A DNA stretch of 13,071 bases, taken from the NCBI GenBank assembly GCA_030667035.1, contig DAOUWQ010000007.1, forward strand, positions 1 through 13,071. The letters run 5' to 3'. Positions 11,833 through 13,071 of this stretch are shown piece after piece (the stretch's first letter is position 1; each line of letters begins with the position of its first letter). Below the pieces are notes generated by a model that made no database searches, was not told where the DNA came from, and worked only from the letters and a program-made list of their open reading frames with translations. A program made the position numbers and the translations under genes. Source of the stretch: Candidatus Heimdallarchaeota archaeon. GTDB taxonomy: Archaea; Asgardarchaeota; Heimdallarchaeia; JABLTI01.

Positions 11833-12936
11833 TCAGCTTACAGGAAAGCGTAAAAGAGCAACCTTTCCACCGAATTTTTCAACTTGTTTACCTGATGCAT
11901 GGTTTTCACTCATAATAACAATTTTCCCACCAGATTTTTGTACGCTCTGAAGGAATCGATCGAGTTTTTTCCTTTTGTCTCGGTCTCGCAAACGTAACTG
12001 ATTATCAACTAGTAGTAAAGTTTCTACTGCACCAAATTCAACTGCCTTAGTAATCGCTTCGAGCCCGTATGCAACAGTTCCGGTATTCTTACCTAACCTT
12101 GTCAAAACTTCTTCAAGGTATACTTCATCAGAACTTGCTTGTTCTTCTTCAATAATCCGACCTAAAATGTTCTTGCTAATAATTTCACCAATAGCACTTG
12201 GACCCCCATTACTAGCTGTTTCAATTATTATTTTTTCCAAAGGAATCGTTGTGATGTTTTTCTTTTCTTTTAGATAGCGATAAAAATTATCTTTTGTGAA
12301 CCCTGGACCAGCAAGAACCATCGCAGTAGCATCTGGTACTTTTGATGAAAAGGCTTCTTCAATGGCAAATGTAACCGTAGAATAGAATTTTGCTATTTTC
12401 TCTGCACGTATTTTTTCCTTACTCCCCGATTTCTTTGGTATCCGTTCTTTTATGTTAACTAGGATTGAGCTTGAAAAAGCACCTATAGCTGCAAGAGTAG
12501 CTTCACTGTCATCTATAGCTACAATAAGTACTTTAGCGCTTGCTGATTTTTTCACCGCAGCCTCTAAACGATCCTTATCGATTTTAGACCAAATTTCTTT
12601 ACCAATTGTAAGCAATGTTCCTGTTTCTACATTGATTGTATGATAAGTTCCATAGGATATCAGATCCTCCGGTCCATCAGTTATCGTTCCTTTAATTCGT
12701 AAACGATTAGCAAATTCATGAAATTTAACTTCTTCAACCTCTAAGGTGAGAATCATAGAAACACGTTCACCTTTTTCCGCCCTCCCATCTTCCTCACCTA
12801 CTCGAATCCTACGATAAGTTCGTGCTTTTACTTTATCAAGGGGTAGAATGAGATTATAGAGAACGTATAAATCATCAACGGTTTCTGGGATAACTGAAAC
12901 AGAACCAATTTGATATTTTCGTGATTTAATGTTCAA
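11833..12936 (-). CDS. pelA: Pelota (aPelota / Dom34) ribosome-rescue factor
   Basis: Pelota binds the A site of stalled ribosomes together with an aEF1A- or ABCE1-type partner and splits or rescues them. The 367-residue protein has the three family domains. The Sm-like N domain (1-130) includes SVSVIPETVDDLYVLYNLILPLDKVKARTYRRI. The central domain (about 135-265) includes KVLIVAIDDSEATLA and VLAGPGFTKDNFYRYL. The C domain includes TGTVAYGLEAITKAVEFGAVETLLLVD, GGKIVIMSENHASGKQV and an end KVALLRFPVS. As expected for pelota there is no GGQ motif, which separates it from aRF1. Length is normal. The start is TTG with GGTGA 7 bases upstream. An AT-rich element (TTAATTATATC on the minus strand, near 12968-12980) may be the TATA box, giving a very short leader. 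Confidence 0.95.
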   Translation of the reverse strand: MNIKSRKYQIGSVSVIPETVDDLYVLYNLILPLDKVKARTYRRIRVGEEDGRAEKGERVSMILTLEVEEVKFHEFANRLRIKGTITDGPEDLISYGTYHTINVETGTLLTIGKEIWSKIDKDRLEAAVKKSASAKVLIVAIDDSEATLAAIGAFSSSILVNIKERIPKKSGSKEKIRAEKIAKFYSTVTFAIEEAFSSKVPDATAMVLAGPGFTKDNFYRYLKEKKNITTIPLEKIIIETASNGGPSAIGEIISKNILGRIIEEEQASSDEVYLEEVLTRLGKNTGTVAYGLEAITKAVEFGAVETLLLVDNQLRLRDRDKRKKLDRFLQSVQKSGGKIVIMSENHASGKQVEKFGGKVALLRFPVS

Positions 12937-13035
12937 TAGTATTTCACCTACAATAGGAATTAGTTGTTAGATATAATTAAGAAATATTTGTGTATTATCT
13001 AAAATTTTCGGAAAATAGTGAAAGAAAGAACAATT

Positions 13036-13071
13036 TTAGAAGCTTTCTAAAATGTCTTCAACTCTTACAGC
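13036..13071 (-). CDS. C-terminal end of an unidentified leftward gene (partial)
   Basis: Reading leftward from the window edge, the frame gives AVRVEDILESF and then TAA at 13038-13036. The peptide looks like a normal protein C-terminus, and the direction matches pelota, which starts 99 bases further on. Only 11 residues are visible, so no family can be assigned. On the other strand an ATG at 13052 is open to the edge (seven codons) and is an alternative reading. Confidence 0.4.
   Translation of the reverse strand, partial: AVRVEDILESF

Overview
This window looks like a chromosomal housekeeping segment of an AT-rich archaeon. It encodes archaeal/eukaryotic-type proteins: RNA polymerase subunits E' (Rpb7-like) and F (Rpb4-like), Spt4, ribosomal proteins eS24, eS27 (S27ae) and eL21, SRP54, TrmY, pelota and a stand-alone Bud32 kinase. 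Starts are preceded by Shine-Dalgarno (SD) sequences of the GGTGA/GGAG type. Half of the 16 complete genes start with TTG (6) or GTG (2). The gene set fits a euryarchaeal or Asgard-like lineage; I cannot place it more finely from sequence alone.

Left part (1-3464): the tail of a rightward gene meets a leftward six-gene run in the order rpoE1, spt4, GTP-dependent dephospho-CoA kinase, eS24, eS27, bud32 (3095 down to 187). This is a well-known conserved archaeal transcription/translation gene string. RpoE1 carries an unusual lysine-rich repeat tail of about 80 residues. The AT-rich gap 3138-3464 separates this operon from the rightward genes and holds one unexplained hydrophobic ORF.

Middle part (3465-8272): rightward degV, srp54 and a divergent trmY converge on a leftward set eL21, rpoF and DUF655. 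DUF655 has a low-complexity N-terminal extension, and its usual downstream neighbour ksgA is absent. SRP54 and RpoF are best started at internal codons that have clear SD sequences.

Right part (8438-13071): a leftward isocitrate/homoisocitrate/isopropylmalate-type dehydrogenase ends in a hairpin plus T-tract terminator. It is divergent, across a 363-base AT-rich gap, from a rightward unknown acidic protein. A radical SAM enzyme with a C-terminal OB-like (TRAM-like) domain follows. Pelota (leftward) converges on it. The last 36 bases hold the probable C-terminus of another leftward gene.

Most genes serve gene expression: polymerase stalk, elongation factor, ribosome, tRNA modification, ribosome rescue and protein targeting. 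I see no mobile element, CRISPR array, tRNA, rRNA or defence system. The most interesting points are departures of known families from their usual form, plus two proteins without an assigned function.
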